In this document: piece after piece, positions 1-10,512 of the stretch
How the letters are laid out: each line of letters opens with the position of its first letter
Position numbering within the stretch: the first letter of the stretch is position 1
NCBI GenBank assembly: GCA_965240325.2
Contig: OZ251248.1
Coordinates: 186,001 to 250,000, forward strand
Direction of reading: 5' to 3'
Source of the DNA: Rebecca billardiae RCC1528
Lineage: Eukaryota > Haptophyta
Length of the DNA: 64,000 nucleotides
Translations under genes and position numbers: made by a program
The notes under the pieces: generated by a model
What the model was told of the DNA's origin: nothing
The model's database searches: none
Seen by the model: the letters and a program-made list of their open reading frames with translations, nothing else

Positions 1-381
1 TCAGGCGACTCGGCGGCGGCGGCGGCCGTAGTCAGCGACAGCCGCAGCGGAACTTGTAGCTAGCTGCTAGCGCTGTCACGCCGTGATTACACGCGATGGG
101 ATATGCCATATGGCGCGACACGACTGCCATAGTCTGATGATGACCCTGACGGTCATCATCGTGATCGTGACGACGACATCGTCACGTCCATCGGCGTCGT
201 ACGTCAGCAGGCGCAGCAGTAAGCGAATATAACAAGCAGCGCGACATGTGAAATGACTGTCGACCGGCGGAACATGACGATAAGTCGTGATGACGATATG
301 ATCTGCGAGTGTGGTGCCATGCGGCGCGTCGGCACCGCGGCACGCGGGCTCGGGGCCCTCGAGTGGCACGCCGTGCCATCG
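1..381. other. Left-edge noncoding DNA, 3' of the PTEN-like gene
   Basis: I see no gene here. The left end is GC-rich with CGG-type triplets. From about 120 to 310 it becomes a CGTCATCATCGTGA-like, low-complexity stretch of the kind found in other intergenic parts of this window. Short ORFs on both strands have no recognisable motif. It probably includes the 3' UTR of the minus-strand phosphatase gene that ends at 382. Confidence 0.5.
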
Positions 382-876
382 TCAGCCCTCCGCCGCCTCG
401 TCGTCCTGATCCACGTACACGCGCAGCTCAAAGTCGGGCGAGCGCGCGAAGCCAGCCGCGGGGTCGTCGAGGTCGTCGCGGTGGAAGACGGCGAACGCGC
501 TGCCTGCTGCCGCGCCCGGTGCGCCCAGGGTGGCTGCGGCGGGCTGCGGCGGCCCGGCGGTGGTGTGCGTGGCATGCGCCGGGCTCTCGCCGACGAAGCC
601 ACCGGCCACGGCGGCGGCCGGGGCGCCGCCCGGCGCACCCGCAGCCGCAGGCGCCTCCGCCGCGCCGCCGGTCGGCCCATGCCGCCGCAGCGCCACAAAG
701 GCCGCGTGAAAGTGCAACCGCCACTGGACCTCGGTCGCCAGCCCGAGGGCCGCGTGCGCGCTCAGCACCAGGCGCACGTCCGCGCTGGCCGCGAGCGCAT
801 GCGCCGCGCCGGCTGAGGCGGGGCTCGGCGCCGCCGGCGCGCCGCCCTCCTCCGTCGAGCGGCGAGCGGCGGCCAT

Positions 877-924
<48 letters not shown>

Positions 925-2106
925 CTCAGGGGGGGAGTCCAGCCGGAGCTCCACCGCCACCTCGCCGTCTGCGAGCCACGCGGCGAGCTGCGCGGCGGAG
1001 CGGCTGGTCGGCGGCTCCAGCCTCGCCCCGCTGCGCAGCGACCACGCCCGCCACGCGCCGCTCACCGCGCGCCGGCCCTCCCCGAGCGCGTCCAGCTGCA
1101 GACTCAGCGCCGCGCCGCCGCCTCCGGCCGAGCCGGCGGCCTGCGGCGAACCAAACGGGAGAGGCGGGCCAAAGGGCCCGCGGTGGGCGCCGCCGCTGAG
1201 GTCGAGGCCCGCGCTCGCGGCCCTGCCCAGCTCGAACCGCGCCGCGGCCTCCTCCTCGCCGTCCACCAGCGCGCGAGCCGCGCCGCCACTGCCGCCGCCA
1301 TCGGCGGACAGCTGCTGCGCCAGCCCACCCGCGCCGCCGCCCGCTGCCGCCGTCCACGGCGGCGGCGCGAGGACGACGCTCGGGTCGAGCAGCGCCGCGG
1401 CGCCGGCGTGGCACAGCACGAGGCGGCGGAGGCGCAGCGTGCGTGGCGCGGGCTGCACCTGCCCCGGCGCGCGGAACACGCGCTCGAAGTAGTGCGTGTA
1501 ACGAATCTGGCCTGCGCCGCGGCACGCGTCGCCGTCGCTCACGCGCGCCGCGCGAAAGAAGTGCAGCGCCGCGCTCGCGTCGGCGCACGCCGGGTGGCGG
1601 AGCGCGATGAGCAGGCTCGCGATCATCACGCCGGTGCGCCCCTTCCCCGCCTTGCAGTGCACGGCGATCACGTTGCGCTCGTCCGCCGCCAGCCACGCGC
1701 GCGCGTCAGCCACGAACAGCAGCAGAGCGTTCAGGGTCGGCGGGTGGTGGTCCGGGAAGGGGATGCGGATGGCTGAATGGAAGTGCGCCGGGTCGTAGTC
1801 GCGCTCGTCGCAGAGGTTGTACACGCGGTGGCACCCAGGGTGCTTCGCGTGCATGAACCGCGCCACGTCGAGGATCGAGTTCCTGTAAGCCGCCTCAATG
1901 TTGGTCGCTGGGAGGCCCATCGCAATGATGGTCGGCGTGATGTAGGTGAGGTCGAGGTCGAAGCCGTCGCCCTCGTAGCGGTACTTTGAGCCGGAGACGA
2001 GGTGCCGCGCCAGCCCGATCGGCGCGCGCACCAGCGGAGCGGACGCCGTCGCCACACCGCTCGCGACCGCCGAGGCGGTGCTCACGGCGTCGCGCCATTG
2101 CTGCAT
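382..2106 (-). CDS. PTEN-type phosphoinositide 3-phosphatase
   Basis: A single open frame of 574 codons with ATG at 2106. The N-terminal third follows animal PTEN closely: a basic segment leading into GDGFDLDLTYI at about residues 47-57, then IAMGLPA, YNLCDERDYD and an FPDHHPP loop equivalent to the DHNPP loop. The catalytic P-loop HCKAGKGRTG lies at residues 150-159, with the nucleophile at Cys151 and both PTEN-specific lysines kept. The family removes the 3-phosphate of PIP3 at membranes. The C-terminal part should be the C2 domain but is stretched by Ala/Gly/Pro-rich insertions, including a run of about 17 glycines encoded by a GCC/GGC tract. The protein is therefore longer than human PTEN (403 aa). 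No intron is needed, unlike the neighbours. Function is well supported; the C2 part is only inferred. Confidence 0.93.
873..924. repeat. (GCC)n trinucleotide tract coding poly-Gly in the PTEN-like gene
   Basis: About 17 uninterrupted GCC units on the plus strand read as GGC glycine codons in the minus-strand phosphatase gene, inside its presumed C2 domain. Such a tract is likely to vary in length between strains. Confidence 0.9.
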
Positions 2107-2129
2107 CTCGGGCCGATAGCTAATGTGTG

Positions 2130-2170
2130 GCTGTGTGCGTCTCTTTTAAAAAAATTCTTAGTAAACTGTA
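2130..2170. repeat. Dispersed intergenic motif, copy 1
   Basis: First of four related 40-50 bp segments, with the core CTGTGTGCGTCTCTT followed by an A/T stretch and TTCTTAGTAAACTG. It lies just upstream of the minus-strand PTEN-like start codon. The other copies are at 10498, 13741 and 20569, all in the same orientation. Confidence 0.75.
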
Positions 2171-2372
2171 CTGTTCAGTGGATGTCAGTCGACACTCGTA
2201 TTCCGACGATGTTATTACTACAGTAGTGTATCATACTACTATACTAACAGTAGTAGTCTCAGAAGCGCTCGACTGAATCGCATCCGTTTTCGTCGTCAGG
2301 ATGCCGAGGACCGCCACCAAAGCTGAAAGCAGCCCGTCGCCCCGACGCCGCCCGCCAGCCGGCGCCGCGCGC

Positions 2373-4256
2373 TCAGTCGTCCTTGCCCGCGTCCGCGCGG
2401 TGCACCTTGGTGTCCGCGTTGAGCACCACCTGGCACACGCTCGCCAAGCCGAGCGCGACCGCGCACGCCGCAAAGAGCGTCGTCGAGCTGGCGATCGTGC
2501 TCCCCTGCGCACCACCGGGGCGGCGGGGCGGGCGGGAGGCGGCGGCGGTGTGTGTGTGAGGGCGAGGCCCGGGGTGGGAGGGCGGAGGGCGGGGCCACGA
2601 GGCCGCGCGTGCGCCGCCACGCCCGCCTGCGCCGGCCATCGTTCCGGGCGCTGTGGGCGGCGCGAGCCGTGCCGCGCGCCGCCGCGCGCCGCCGCGCACG
2701 CCTGCGCACCTTTGTGCCCGCCACCACAGCCATGTTGAGGGTGATCCGGTAGAAGTTGAGCACGGTGGAGTGGATGTTGGGCGGGATGACCCTGCGCGTG
2801 TCGGCGCCACGCGCCGCGCGTCAGGCGGCGTGCTCGCACGTCGCAGCGGCGAGGCGCGCGCTCGGCGCCCGTGCCGCGAGGCGCACGCTGCGGGCGCGCG
2901 GCCACGCACCTCGAGCGCAGCGTGGCGCATCCGGGGCCGAAGGCGCCGACGCAGGCCTCGAAGAGGAGGAACGCCGCGAGCACCGCCGGGAACGAGTCCA
3001 CTGCCACCGGCGTCGCCAGCACGAGGGTCGAGACGATCAGCGTCGCCGCGACCGCGTGCCTCGAGTCGAGCGCGCGCGTCATCAGCTCGAACACGGTCGA
3101 GCCCGACGCGATGCAGAGCATGAAGCAGGCGAAGACCAGGCCGTGCGGGAACGGGGCGGCGGAGGCGGGCGCGAGCGGCTCGAGCATCGGCACCCAGTTG
3201 AACACGAACGTGTACATCGCGCCCTCGAACAGCGACTGCACGAGCCCGAGCAGCCACAGGCTCGGCTGTGTGCGCATCGCGCGCACGGCGAGGGACAGCG
3301 ACGCGCTGACCTCTGCTGTCTGGTCGCCATAGTTCTCGGACCAGGGCGTGATCTGCAGCAGGGCGACGACGGTGAGCGCGATGGCGCCCTGGAACGGCCC
3401 GATGTTCCCCAGGCCCAGGTTCACCGTGAGCACCTGCGCCAGCAGCCCCGCCGCGATGGCCATGATGCCGTTGAGCGCGCCGTTCAGCGAGAAGGTTCGC
3501 TCCAGCCAGTGTTCCGGGAAGTTTCGGGAACGGTGCTCGGAGACGAGCCACGCCTCGAAGGCGGAGAAGAGGAGCGAGGTGGAGATCCCGCCGAGCACGC
3601 GCCCGAGCAGGAGCAGCGGCATCGACGGGAAGTGCTCCAGGATGTTGATCACCACCTGCGCACGCGGAGTGCGCCGGGGGCGCGTGGGCGTGCGCGCGGG
3701 GCCGCGCGTGTGAGCACTCGTGCGCACGCCGGCGCGAGCGGCGTCAGTCGTGCCGGCGCGGCCGGGCACGGCCGAGCTCGTGGCGCACCTCGAGCACGCA
3801 GTACAGCAGGCATCCGTTCTTCCGGCCGAACCGGTCGACGAACGGGCCAATCACGGTCGAGAAGACGGCGCCAGACCCAAAGCCCGTGAGGAAGAGGTTG
3901 CCAATGTCGTCCTTTGAGAGCTCGTACGACGCGTAGAGCGCGTACATGTGCGTGCCCTGCAGCCAGTCGGCGAGCATGATCGTGCAGTACGCCATCCCCC
4001 AGCGCCACTGGAACGCGCGGTACTCCGCGTTCGTCCCGGTCGCCGCGTGCCCATTCTTCGCGGCGCCGTTGTTGTTGCTCTTCACCGGCGGCTCTTCGGC
4101 CGCCTCGCGAAGGCGCTGCACGATTTGGAGCGTGGCGTACACGACGCAGAGCGATGCGAACAGGACGATAGACCACGCCGGGCAGTCCAGCGCGCGCTCG
4201 AGCGCGTCCCACGCGATCAGATTCGCCGATGGCGGCGACGGCGCTGGTCTCCCCAT
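2373..4256 (-). CDS. MFS transporter of the MFSD5/MOT2 (molybdate-anion transporter) type
   Basis: Four exons on the minus strand: 4256-3789, 3655-2910, 2791-2710 and 2504-2373, together 475 aa. All junctions are GT-AG with GTGCG donors and keep the frame. The protein carries the MFSD5/MOT2 signatures DWLQGTHMYALYASY (about residues 89-103), then GFGSGAVFSTVIGPFVDRFG, the loop motif between TM2 and TM3. LRSRVIPPNIHSTVLNFYR, completed across the exon 2/3 junction, matches the conserved family stretch before TM11. Most remaining segments are hydrophobic, fitting 12 membrane spans. Family members in algae and animals take up molybdate; the substrate here is inferred. The upstream ATG at 4784 only extends into unconserved Arg-rich sequence, so I chose 4256. 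Confidence 0.88.
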
Positions 4257-5507
4257 CGTGGACGCGTGCCACCGTTGATGACCTGCGAATCCTGGGCTTT
4301 CAGCTTGCTGTTCATGAGCTGGCTGGTTCAGACCCAGCCGTTTCGTGGTACCCACGAACAATAAATTGCTCCGTGCGGAGCGGCTGGGAAAGTCCAGCAA
4401 GGGCCTGAAAGGAGATCCGGCCACGAGGGCCTCGGCGTGCCGCCCGCCCGCGTGCCGACGCGCCGTCGCGCTCGCGGCTGTGACGCGTCGGCGGTCGCGC
4501 GCGCGGCTCTCGCGCGAGTCGGATGGACGTGGATCCCTCTTCGCCGGCGCCTCCACCTGGTGAGCGGTGCTCTCCCCCCCTTCGCGCTCGCCGCGCACTG
4601 CTTCTGTCCCAGAGTGCGGTCTGTGGGGCACCGCGCGTACGCGTGGCCGGGCACCTCGCAAAACCTTCGCGGGCAACACTTTTGAGTGGCTGGCATGGGG
4701 GGGGACAATGTGTACCGTGAGCTGAGTGGCTACCCGTGTGCGAGCGCGGAGGGGCCAGCCCTCTTTTTCGGCCACACGTCTCACACTGTTCCATGGCCCG
4801 TTCTACCTTGTGTCCGTGTGCACGTACAAGTGGAGCAGGGCGGGGTGGGCGGCCCTTATCGCCGTCGGATGAGACCCAAAGATAGCATGTGCCACGCCGC
4901 ACCGCGCTGCACCACCAGCCAACAATCTGGGCGGGCGGTACCGGCGATCTGCGCGGCGCGATGGGCACGGGCAGCATGCCTGCCAGCATGACGGCGAACA
5001 CGGCAAACCGCCTGCAAATCAGGTTCAACGCGGTCTGAACTCCGCGAATCCGGATTTCACGCACGGGAAGACCGAAACGCTTTTCCACTGGATATCGCTA
5101 GCCGCTCCGCGGGGCCGCGGAGCGGCCTCCCAAAAGGAGCGGCGGGTCTGAACTAGCCAGGTTCATGAGCACCGACCGTCGACTCGTCGAGGGCAAACTT
5201 CCATAGGAAGGCGGCGGGTACGACCCATATAGGCGGGTAAGGGCACGTGGCCTGATGCTTCTATCATAACTATGGGGCTCGAGCTTCGAACATCCAGGGA
5301 CCTCATCGTAAATCGTAAATCGTTGGGTACCCAGTCCGGCTCTAGGCTCGTTCCTCGGTCCGGGAGGGGTGGTGACCTCGTCGCGCGCACGGCCTCGCGC
5401 CGCGCTCAAAGCAACAAGCACACGGGGGGCTCGCTAAGGGGCGAGGTCGGCGCGGGTGAGTGGTGAGCGGAGGCTCCGGGAGCCTGTGCAGAGCGGGAGA
5501 AGCGACG
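4257..5507. other. Intergenic region between the transporter and the zinc-finger gene
   Basis: About 1.25 kb between two divergently transcribed genes. Open frames here are Arg/Ala/Ser-rich shadows with no motif. The only clear structure is a GC-rich palindrome near 5101-5126. The stretch from 5161 to 5390 is less GC-rich and holds a short ATCGTAA tandem near 5308. Both promoters should lie here, but I see no recognisable TATA box. Confidence 0.5.
5101..5126. repeat. GC-rich perfect inverted repeat (hairpin)
   Basis: GCCGCTCCGCG and its reverse complement CGCGGAGCGGC flank a GGGC centre, giving an 11-bp stem with a 4-nt loop. It sits about 400 bp upstream of the zinc-finger gene. Its role is unknown. 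Confidence 0.7.
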
Positions 5508-6284
5508 ATGGAGGGCGAGCAGGGCCGTGAGGGGATGTACATGGAGGGCCAGTACCAGGGCGAGCAGCCGATGTACCCGCCGCAGCAGGGCGGCGAGGTG
5601 CGGCCGGGCGACTGGTCGTGCCCGACGTGCGGCGCGAACGTGTTCGCGAGCAAGTCGAGCTGCTTCCGCTGCCAGACGCCGAAGCCGGGGATGGAGCCGC
5701 AGCAGGGCATGTACCGCGGCGGCCCGCCGCAGCAGGGCGGCGACGTGCGCCCGGGTGACTGGTCGTGCCCGCAGTGCGGCGCGAACGTCTTCGCAAGCAA
5801 GAATTCCTGCTTCCGCTGCAACACGCCCAAGCCCGGCGGCGGCGGGTACGGCGGCGGCGGCGGGTACGGCGGCGGCGGGTACGGCGGTGGCGGGTACGGC
5901 GGCGGCTACGGTGGCGCTGGCGGCGGCGGCGGCTTCCGTGGTGGCGGCGGCGGCGGCGGTGGTGACGTCCGCCCCGGCGACTGGGCGTGCCCGGGCTGCG
6001 GCGCCAACGTCTTTGCCAGCAAGAACACCTGCTTCCGCTGCAACACGCCCAAGCCCGGCGGCGGCGGGTACGACGGCGGCGGCGGGTACGGCGGCGGCGG
6101 GTACGGTGGCGGCGGCGGCGGCGGCTTCCGTGGTGGCGGCGGCGGCGGCGGCGGCGGCGACGTCCGCCCCGGCGACTGGGCGTGCCCGGGCTGCGGCGCC
6201 AACGTCTTTGCCAGCAAGAACACCTGCTTCCGCTGCAACACGCCCAAGCCCGGTGACGGCGGGGGCCCGCCTGGCGGCTACTGA
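5508..6284 (+). CDS. Gly-rich protein with four RanBP2-type zinc fingers
   Basis: 258 aa from the first ATG, at 5508. The frame stays open upstream to 5460, but only from a GTG. Four near-identical fingers follow the pattern GDWxCPxCGANVFASKxxCFRCxTPKPG (W-x-C-x2-C-x10-C-x2-C), coded at about 5608-5690, 5752-5837, 5974-6058 and 6175-6255. Long Gly/Tyr runs (GGGGYGGGG) separate them, and the last two units are almost identical at DNA level, pointing to recent duplication. RanBP2-type fingers of this kind, as in FUS/EWS/ZRANB2, usually bind single-stranded RNA, and Gly/Tyr-rich linkers favour condensation. An RNA-binding nuclear or stress-granule role is therefore likely but inferred. Confidence 0.9.
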   Translation: MEGEQGREGMYMEGQYQGEQPMYPPQQGGEVRPGDWSCPTCGANVFASKSSCFRCQTPKPGMEPQQGMYRGGPPQQGGDVRPGDWSCPQCGANVFASKNSCFRCNTPKPGGGGYGGGGGYGGGGYGGGGYGGGYGGAGGGGGFRGGGGGGGGDVRPGDWACPGCGANVFASKNTCFRCNTPKPGGGGYDGGGGYGGGGYGGGGGGGFRGGGGGGGGGDVRPGDWACPGCGANVFASKNTCFRCNTPKPGDGGGPPGGY

Positions 6285-7308
6285 GTGGAGCGCGCTCGGT
6301 TTCAAGGATGGGGCTGCGCACAGCGCTTGGCGGCTGCGCTCTCGCAGCGGCCGCTGAGCGGTGCCGGGCTGCGGCGAGTGGCTCCTGCTGGCTCGCGGCA
6401 GCCCCGAGCCCCGCGCTGGAGTGAGCAGGATGCGTCGCGCGCGCCAGCGGCTCGCGGCGGCCGCGGCGCGGGCAGCGAGCCCGCGCCGCGCGCCCAAGAG
6501 CCGTGCACCGACAAGGCGCAGTGGGCTTCCGTTCGGCGCGGCGATTAATGGTGTGTTCAGTGTTGATGGCGGTGGGCGCCTCGTGGCTCGCTGCCGTCCC
6601 CGGAGTGGACGGCGCGGACTGGTTGTCTGCCCGGCAGCCGGCTCCGCGACGGGCAGCACTTGCCACTTCGCGAATACGACGAGCAGGCTTTGTTTACACG
6701 CGTCAGTCACTCTTCAGAGTGCATCGGTCATCGGAGGCTCGCCGCGGCGCTGTGCGTCTGCGCTGAGCACGGGTCAGACCGGATCCCCTGATGCCGACTG
6801 ACGGTCCGACTCAGATCAGACGATAGTCGATGTTAGTAATTGATGTCGCACTTCGCAGTCGTACCGACGCACGGTCCCGGTCCGGAGTCCGGAGTCCGGA
6901 GTCCGGAGTCCGGCCGGGCACGGAGACGCCGACGGCGTGCCGCGACTCACTGGCGCGAGACGGGTGCCGCGGTGCCGCCGGCCGCGCCCGGCGCGCATCG
7001 TACTCGTAGTAACGCACCTCGCTGCTTCTGTCCGCTGTTACTTGTTAGGCTCAGCGCACGCTGCGCGGGCTGTACTCTGGAGCGGCTGCGGATTCACGCA
7101 GGCAGCAGCTAGCAGGCTGTGCCGCCGCAGCATTCGGAGCTCCAGCAACCCACTCGGACCTCCCCAAGTCATCAGCACGCCGGCAGCGCGCCGCCAGCAC
7201 TCCGCGGCACGCCGCGAGGCGCGAGCAGACCCGTCCGCGGAAATCGCACCGGTCCGGTGGATGGACCGGAACCGGTGTGACGGACAAGTACGGGCGTGGC
7301 GGCAGGTC
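6285..7308. other. Intergenic region downstream of the zinc-finger gene
   Basis: About 1 kb between the plus-strand zinc-finger gene and the 3' end of a minus-strand gene. I see no supported gene. A small tandem repeat of CCGGAGT units lies at about 6882-6915. Other short open frames are unrelated Arg/Ser-rich shadows. Confidence 0.5.
6882..6915. repeat. Short tandem repeat (CCGGAGT)n
   Basis: About four to five head-to-tail copies of the 7-bp unit CCGGAGT in the intergenic region. No function is apparent. Confidence 0.8.
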
Positions 7309-8874
7309 TCATGCCTCGCACGCGGAGAGCAGCGCTGAGCTCGTGTTCAGGCGCACAACCTCGACGGCGTCGTCCTTGGACGCCGCCACAAAGACATAGG
7401 GGATGTCAGCCACGCGCACGAGCCGCACCGCGAGCGGCGACTCGAGCAGCGCGCCCGCCGCGCCGTGCGCCAGACCGCCCGCGTCCTTGGGCGCGGAGGG
7501 CGTGGAGAGGTCGACGAGCTGCAGGCCGTTCGCGTCGTACCCCGCGACGAGCGCGAGGGTGCAGTTGCCGTGCGCGAGGGCGGCGACGCTCGACGCGCCG
7601 CCGAGCATGGCGAACGCCGGCTTGCTGCCGCGCTCGAGCGCCACCGCTGACACGGGCCGTGGCCGCGCGGGGTTTGCGAGGTCGACCACTTGCAAGCCGC
7701 CGCCCGGCGCGCCGGCCGCGCGCCCGGCGGTCTCGGAGGTGACGAGCGCGAGCAGCCCGGCGGCGGTGCGGATGAAGCTCGCGCTGCTCGGCGCGCCCAG
7801 CGCCTGGTACCCGCCCGCCCCGTCCGAGAGCCGCGGCAGCAGCTGCGGCCGCTCCGGGTCCGAGACGTCAAGCAGCTGAACGGCGTCGCCGTTGTAGAGG
7901 CAGACTAACAGCACCCAGCTGGGCGCGCCGGAGTCGGCGGCGCGGCCGGTGGCGTCGTCGACGTGGGTGAGGGCGAGCGCCTGCGGGCCGCCGAGGAAGC
8001 GCGCCGCCGCGAGCGCGCGCGGCGCGCCGGGGTTCCCCACGTCCACCACCTGCACGCCGCCGCCCCTGTACGCGGACACAAACGCCACCGCCCGATCGGC
8101 AATCGTACCGGCCGCGACCGAGTGCGCGCCTTCGAGCAGGTCGAAGCCGCCGTCGCCTTGGTGCGCCCACGCCGTGGCGTGCGGCTCGAAGGGCGGGTCG
8201 AGCCGGATGATCTGCAGCCCGTCGCCCGTGAACGACGCGACCAGCGCGTGCGGCGTGCCGCGGATCTCCATCGTCTCGAGGCCCGACGGAGATTCGAGTT
8301 GGAATCCATGTTCGCCGTGTCGCGCCGTGCCCTGCAGGAGCGGGCGCGCCGGGTCCTCGATGTTGGCGACGTGGAGCGCGTGGTCGAGCATCGAGGTGAG
8401 CAGCGCGTAGCTCCGCCCCTGCCACTCGCAGAACGCGAGGCCGCGCACGCCGTCCAGCGTGTCCAGCCCGTCGCCCGTGAGGTTGGCCACCGGCCTTGCG
8501 ACCGGGTAGGACGGTTGCGCCGGCACGCTCGGCCGCACCGGGCAGCCGCGCTTGAGGCCGCACTGGAGGCCGCAGCACGCGCACAGGCAGTAGGCGCGAT
8601 CCGTGCCCCGCGGGTCCTCGTACCCCCACGACGACGCGCACTTGGCCCCCGCGTAGCACTTGCGCGCGACGCACTTGCCGCAGCCTTTGTTGCTTTTCTT
8701 CTTCTCCGCATCGCCGCTCCACACGAGCGGGTGCGGCGGTGGCGCCGCGGACACGCCAGGGCGCGATGAGCGGGCGAAGTGCGTTGGAAGCTCGGCGTGC
8801 GCGGCGAGGAGCACGACCGCCGCCACAGCGGCGCCGCCGAGCGCCACCCGCCTGGCGACCGGGCTGGGGGCCAT
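7309..8874 (-). CDS. Membrane-anchored LVIVD-repeat beta-propeller protein with a Cys-rich module
   Basis: 521 aa from ATG at 8874. The same frame stays open far upstream, but that part is antisense to the next gene and looks like GC-driven shadow. Residues 8-27 form a hydrophobic signal or signal-anchor. A Cys-rich module follows at about residues 62-108 (CGKCVARKCYAGAKC, then CLCACCGLQCGLKRGC). The rest consists of repeats of the LVIVD type, for example VQVVDVGNPGAPR, AVQLLDVSDPERPQLL, LQVVDLANPARPRPVS and LQLVDLSTPSAPK. These are known to build a beta-propeller in secreted or surface proteins. The layout suggests an extracellular or lumenal protein. No enzymatic motif is seen, and its partner is unknown. 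Its 5' end faces the 9061 gene across 186 bp. Confidence 0.8.
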   Translation of the reverse strand: MAPSPVARRVALGGAAVAAVVLLAAHAELPTHFARSSRPGVSAAPPPHPLVWSGDAEKKKSNKGCGKCVARKCYAGAKCASSWGYEDPRGTDRAYCLCACCGLQCGLKRGCPVRPSVPAQPSYPVARPVANLTGDGLDTLDGVRGLAFCEWQGRSYALLTSMLDHALHVANIEDPARPLLQGTARHGEHGFQLESPSGLETMEIRGTPHALVASFTGDGLQIIRLDPPFEPHATAWAHQGDGGFDLLEGAHSVAAGTIADRAVAFVSAYRGGGVQVVDVGNPGAPRALAAARFLGGPQALALTHVDDATGRAADSGAPSWVLLVCLYNGDAVQLLDVSDPERPQLLPRLSDGAGGYQALGAPSSASFIRTAAGLLALVTSETAGRAAGAPGGGLQVVDLANPARPRPVSAVALERGSKPAFAMLGGASSVAALAHGNCTLALVAGYDANGLQLVDLSTPSAPKDAGGLAHGAAGALLESPLAVRLVRVADIPYVFVAASKDDAVEVVRLNTSSALLSACEA

Positions 8875-9060
8875 TGTGCGCCGGGTAAGAGGCGGTTGGC
8901 CCAATAATCCGGCGGATCCCACCGCGGGCCGGTGTCGCCGGTGAAAACGCCGAGCGTGTGCGGGCCAACTACATGGAACTACCCGCGTGTGCGGGCAGCT
9001 TGGCGGGGCAGCCGTTGGCGCAGCCTCGCGTGAGCAAGCTGCCAAGCTGCGTTCGAGCAC
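8875..9060. promoter_or_regulatory. Presumed bidirectional promoter region
   Basis: Only 186 bp separate the start codons of two divergent genes. The segment contains a CCAAT on the plus strand near 8901 (GGCCCAATAATCC) and two copies of a GTGTGCGGGC element, near 8957 and 8987. The assignment rests on position alone. Confidence 0.4.
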
Positions 9061-10512
9061 ATGGCCGCCTCCGCCGCCAGTTCGTGGCGCTCGCTGCCGG
9101 CGCAGCCGCGCGCCGGCGTCGCGGGCGAGGAGGAGGAGGTCGTCCGCTTCCTCGCGTGGAACACTGGCCGCCCGTTCGACCACGAGCTCGACGCCGCCCG
9201 GCGCTCCGGCCACCACGAGGCCGGCAGCTGGATTGAACGGCACAGCCGAGCGGTCGCGGACGAGGTCGAGGACGAGGAGCGGCACGCGGCGCTCGCGGCG
9301 ATGTTCGACGTGCGTGACGAGATGCTGCGCGTCGAGACGGACCTGCACAGTTGCCTCGCCGACGCCGCCGACGCGCTGCGCCAGAGTGCTCAGAGCTCGC
9401 GCGAACGCGCGGAGGCGGTCGCTCACTCGCCGCCACCCGGAGCGGACGTGGCCGGCGCGCTGATCGGCGACCTGTGCGCGATGACGCTGCGCCACCTGGC
9501 GAGCGTGCAGCCGCTGCGCGCGGCCGTGGACGCGCTCGTCGCCAGCGGCGTCGCGCGCGCCAGCGCGCAGCACCCGCTCGAGCCCTTCCTCCGCAGCTTT
9601 GACAGGCTGCTGCGCGAGGTGGCCGCAGTGGCCGGAGCCGCCAGCATGGCCGCCGCTCCCGGGGCCCAGGCTGGGATGACGGGCGCGGCCGCGGCCGCCG
9701 CGTCGGGTGCGCAGGCGGGTGGGCACGCCGTGGCGGCCTCGCTTACGCCGTCCGGCGCGCCCGCGCTGGGTGCGGCCAACGCCTCGCTGGCGACGCTCGG
9801 CGGCGCGGCGCCGCACGGCGCGAGCGCGCACGCGGCGCCCGCTCTGCCCTGCGCCGAGACGCCGGGCCAGGGCCCCACCCCGCCGCACCTGGTGTCGCTC
9901 GAGGCTGCTCAGGCTCGCGCAGCCGCCGCTCGGGCGAGTGGGCCGCGCGGGTGGGATGGCGCCGGGCGCCCGCCGCTCGACGAGCGCCACCTGCGCCTCG
10001 CCGCCGCCCTCGGCGCGCGGCGCCGAGCCGAGCTGCTGCTCCAAGCGTGGCGGCGCGGCGTGGCGCGCACCGTGCGGCGCGCGCGCCTGCGCGCGCGCGC
10101 GCTCTCGCACCGGCGGCGGCTGAGGCTTGCGCTGGGCATGCGCGCGCTCGCTGCCGTGCTCGCGCGCGCGCGCGCGAGCGCGCGCAAGGCAGAGTGCCGC
10201 ACGTATGCGCACGCACTCGTCGCCGTGCGCGAGCGGCTGCGCGCCGCCCTCGAAGAGCACGCGGACGCGGACGCTGAGGCTGGCGCGGCGGCGGCTCAGG
10301 CGAGCGGCGGCGCGGCCGGCGGCGGTGCGGCCGGGGCGCGTCGTGCCGCGGCTGGGGCAGAGCCGCCCTGGGCGGTGCGAGAGGCGGCGGCGCTGCAGAT
10401 GCCGCGGCAAGCGCAGCGTTCGCAGCGCGCGCTGTCTGCGAGCCGGAGAGGGCGGCACGCAGCAGGCGCTGACGATGACTGGTACGATCACCACGACATC
10501 TCGCCTGCCTGA
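9061..10512 (+). CDS. Hypothetical Ala/Arg-rich, probably helical protein
   Basis: 483 aa, no intron, ATG at 9061. I do not recognise a family. Residues 20-130 are acidic and helical (EEEEVVRFLAWNTGRPFDHE, then DEVEDEERHAALAAMFDVRD) and read like a folded or coiled-coil N-terminal domain. Residues about 195-290 are low-complexity Ala/Gly. Residues about 310-400 form a very basic helical stretch (ELLLQAWRRGVARTVRRAR and onward) that resembles repeated IQ-like helices but lacks a clean IQxxxRGxxxR. The last residues (DDDWYDHHDISPA) and the stop codon overlap the start of a dispersed repeat also found at 20569. Expression is plausible given the long frame and acidic/basic segmentation, but no function can be given. 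Confidence 0.6.
   Translation: MAASAASSWRSLPAQPRAGVAGEEEEVVRFLAWNTGRPFDHELDAARRSGHHEAGSWIERHSRAVADEVEDEERHAALAAMFDVRDEMLRVETDLHSCLADAADALRQSAQSSRERAEAVAHSPPPGADVAGALIGDLCAMTLRHLASVQPLRAAVDALVASGVARASAQHPLEPFLRSFDRLLREVAAVAGAASMAAAPGAQAGMTGAAAAAASGAQAGGHAVAASLTPSGAPALGAANASLATLGGAAPHGASAHAAPALPCAETPGQGPTPPHLVSLEAAQARAAAARASGPRGWDGAGRPPLDERHLRLAAALGARRRAELLLQAWRRGVARTVRRARLRARALSHRRRLRLALGMRALAAVLARARASARKAECRTYAHALVAVRERLRAALEEHADADAEAGAAAAQASGGAAGGGAAGARRAAAGAEPPWAVREAAALQMPRQAQRSQRALSASRRGRHAAGADDDWYDHHDISPA

Noticed and set aside
5460-5507. Earlier start for the zinc-finger protein
   Set aside because: The codon is GTG, not ATG; the first ATG in frame is 5508.
8875-10494. Upstream extension of the LVIVD-repeat frame to 1,061 codons
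   Set aside because: The extra part is antisense to the 9061 gene and Arg/His-rich without motifs; the ATG at 8874 is followed directly by a signal-like helix.
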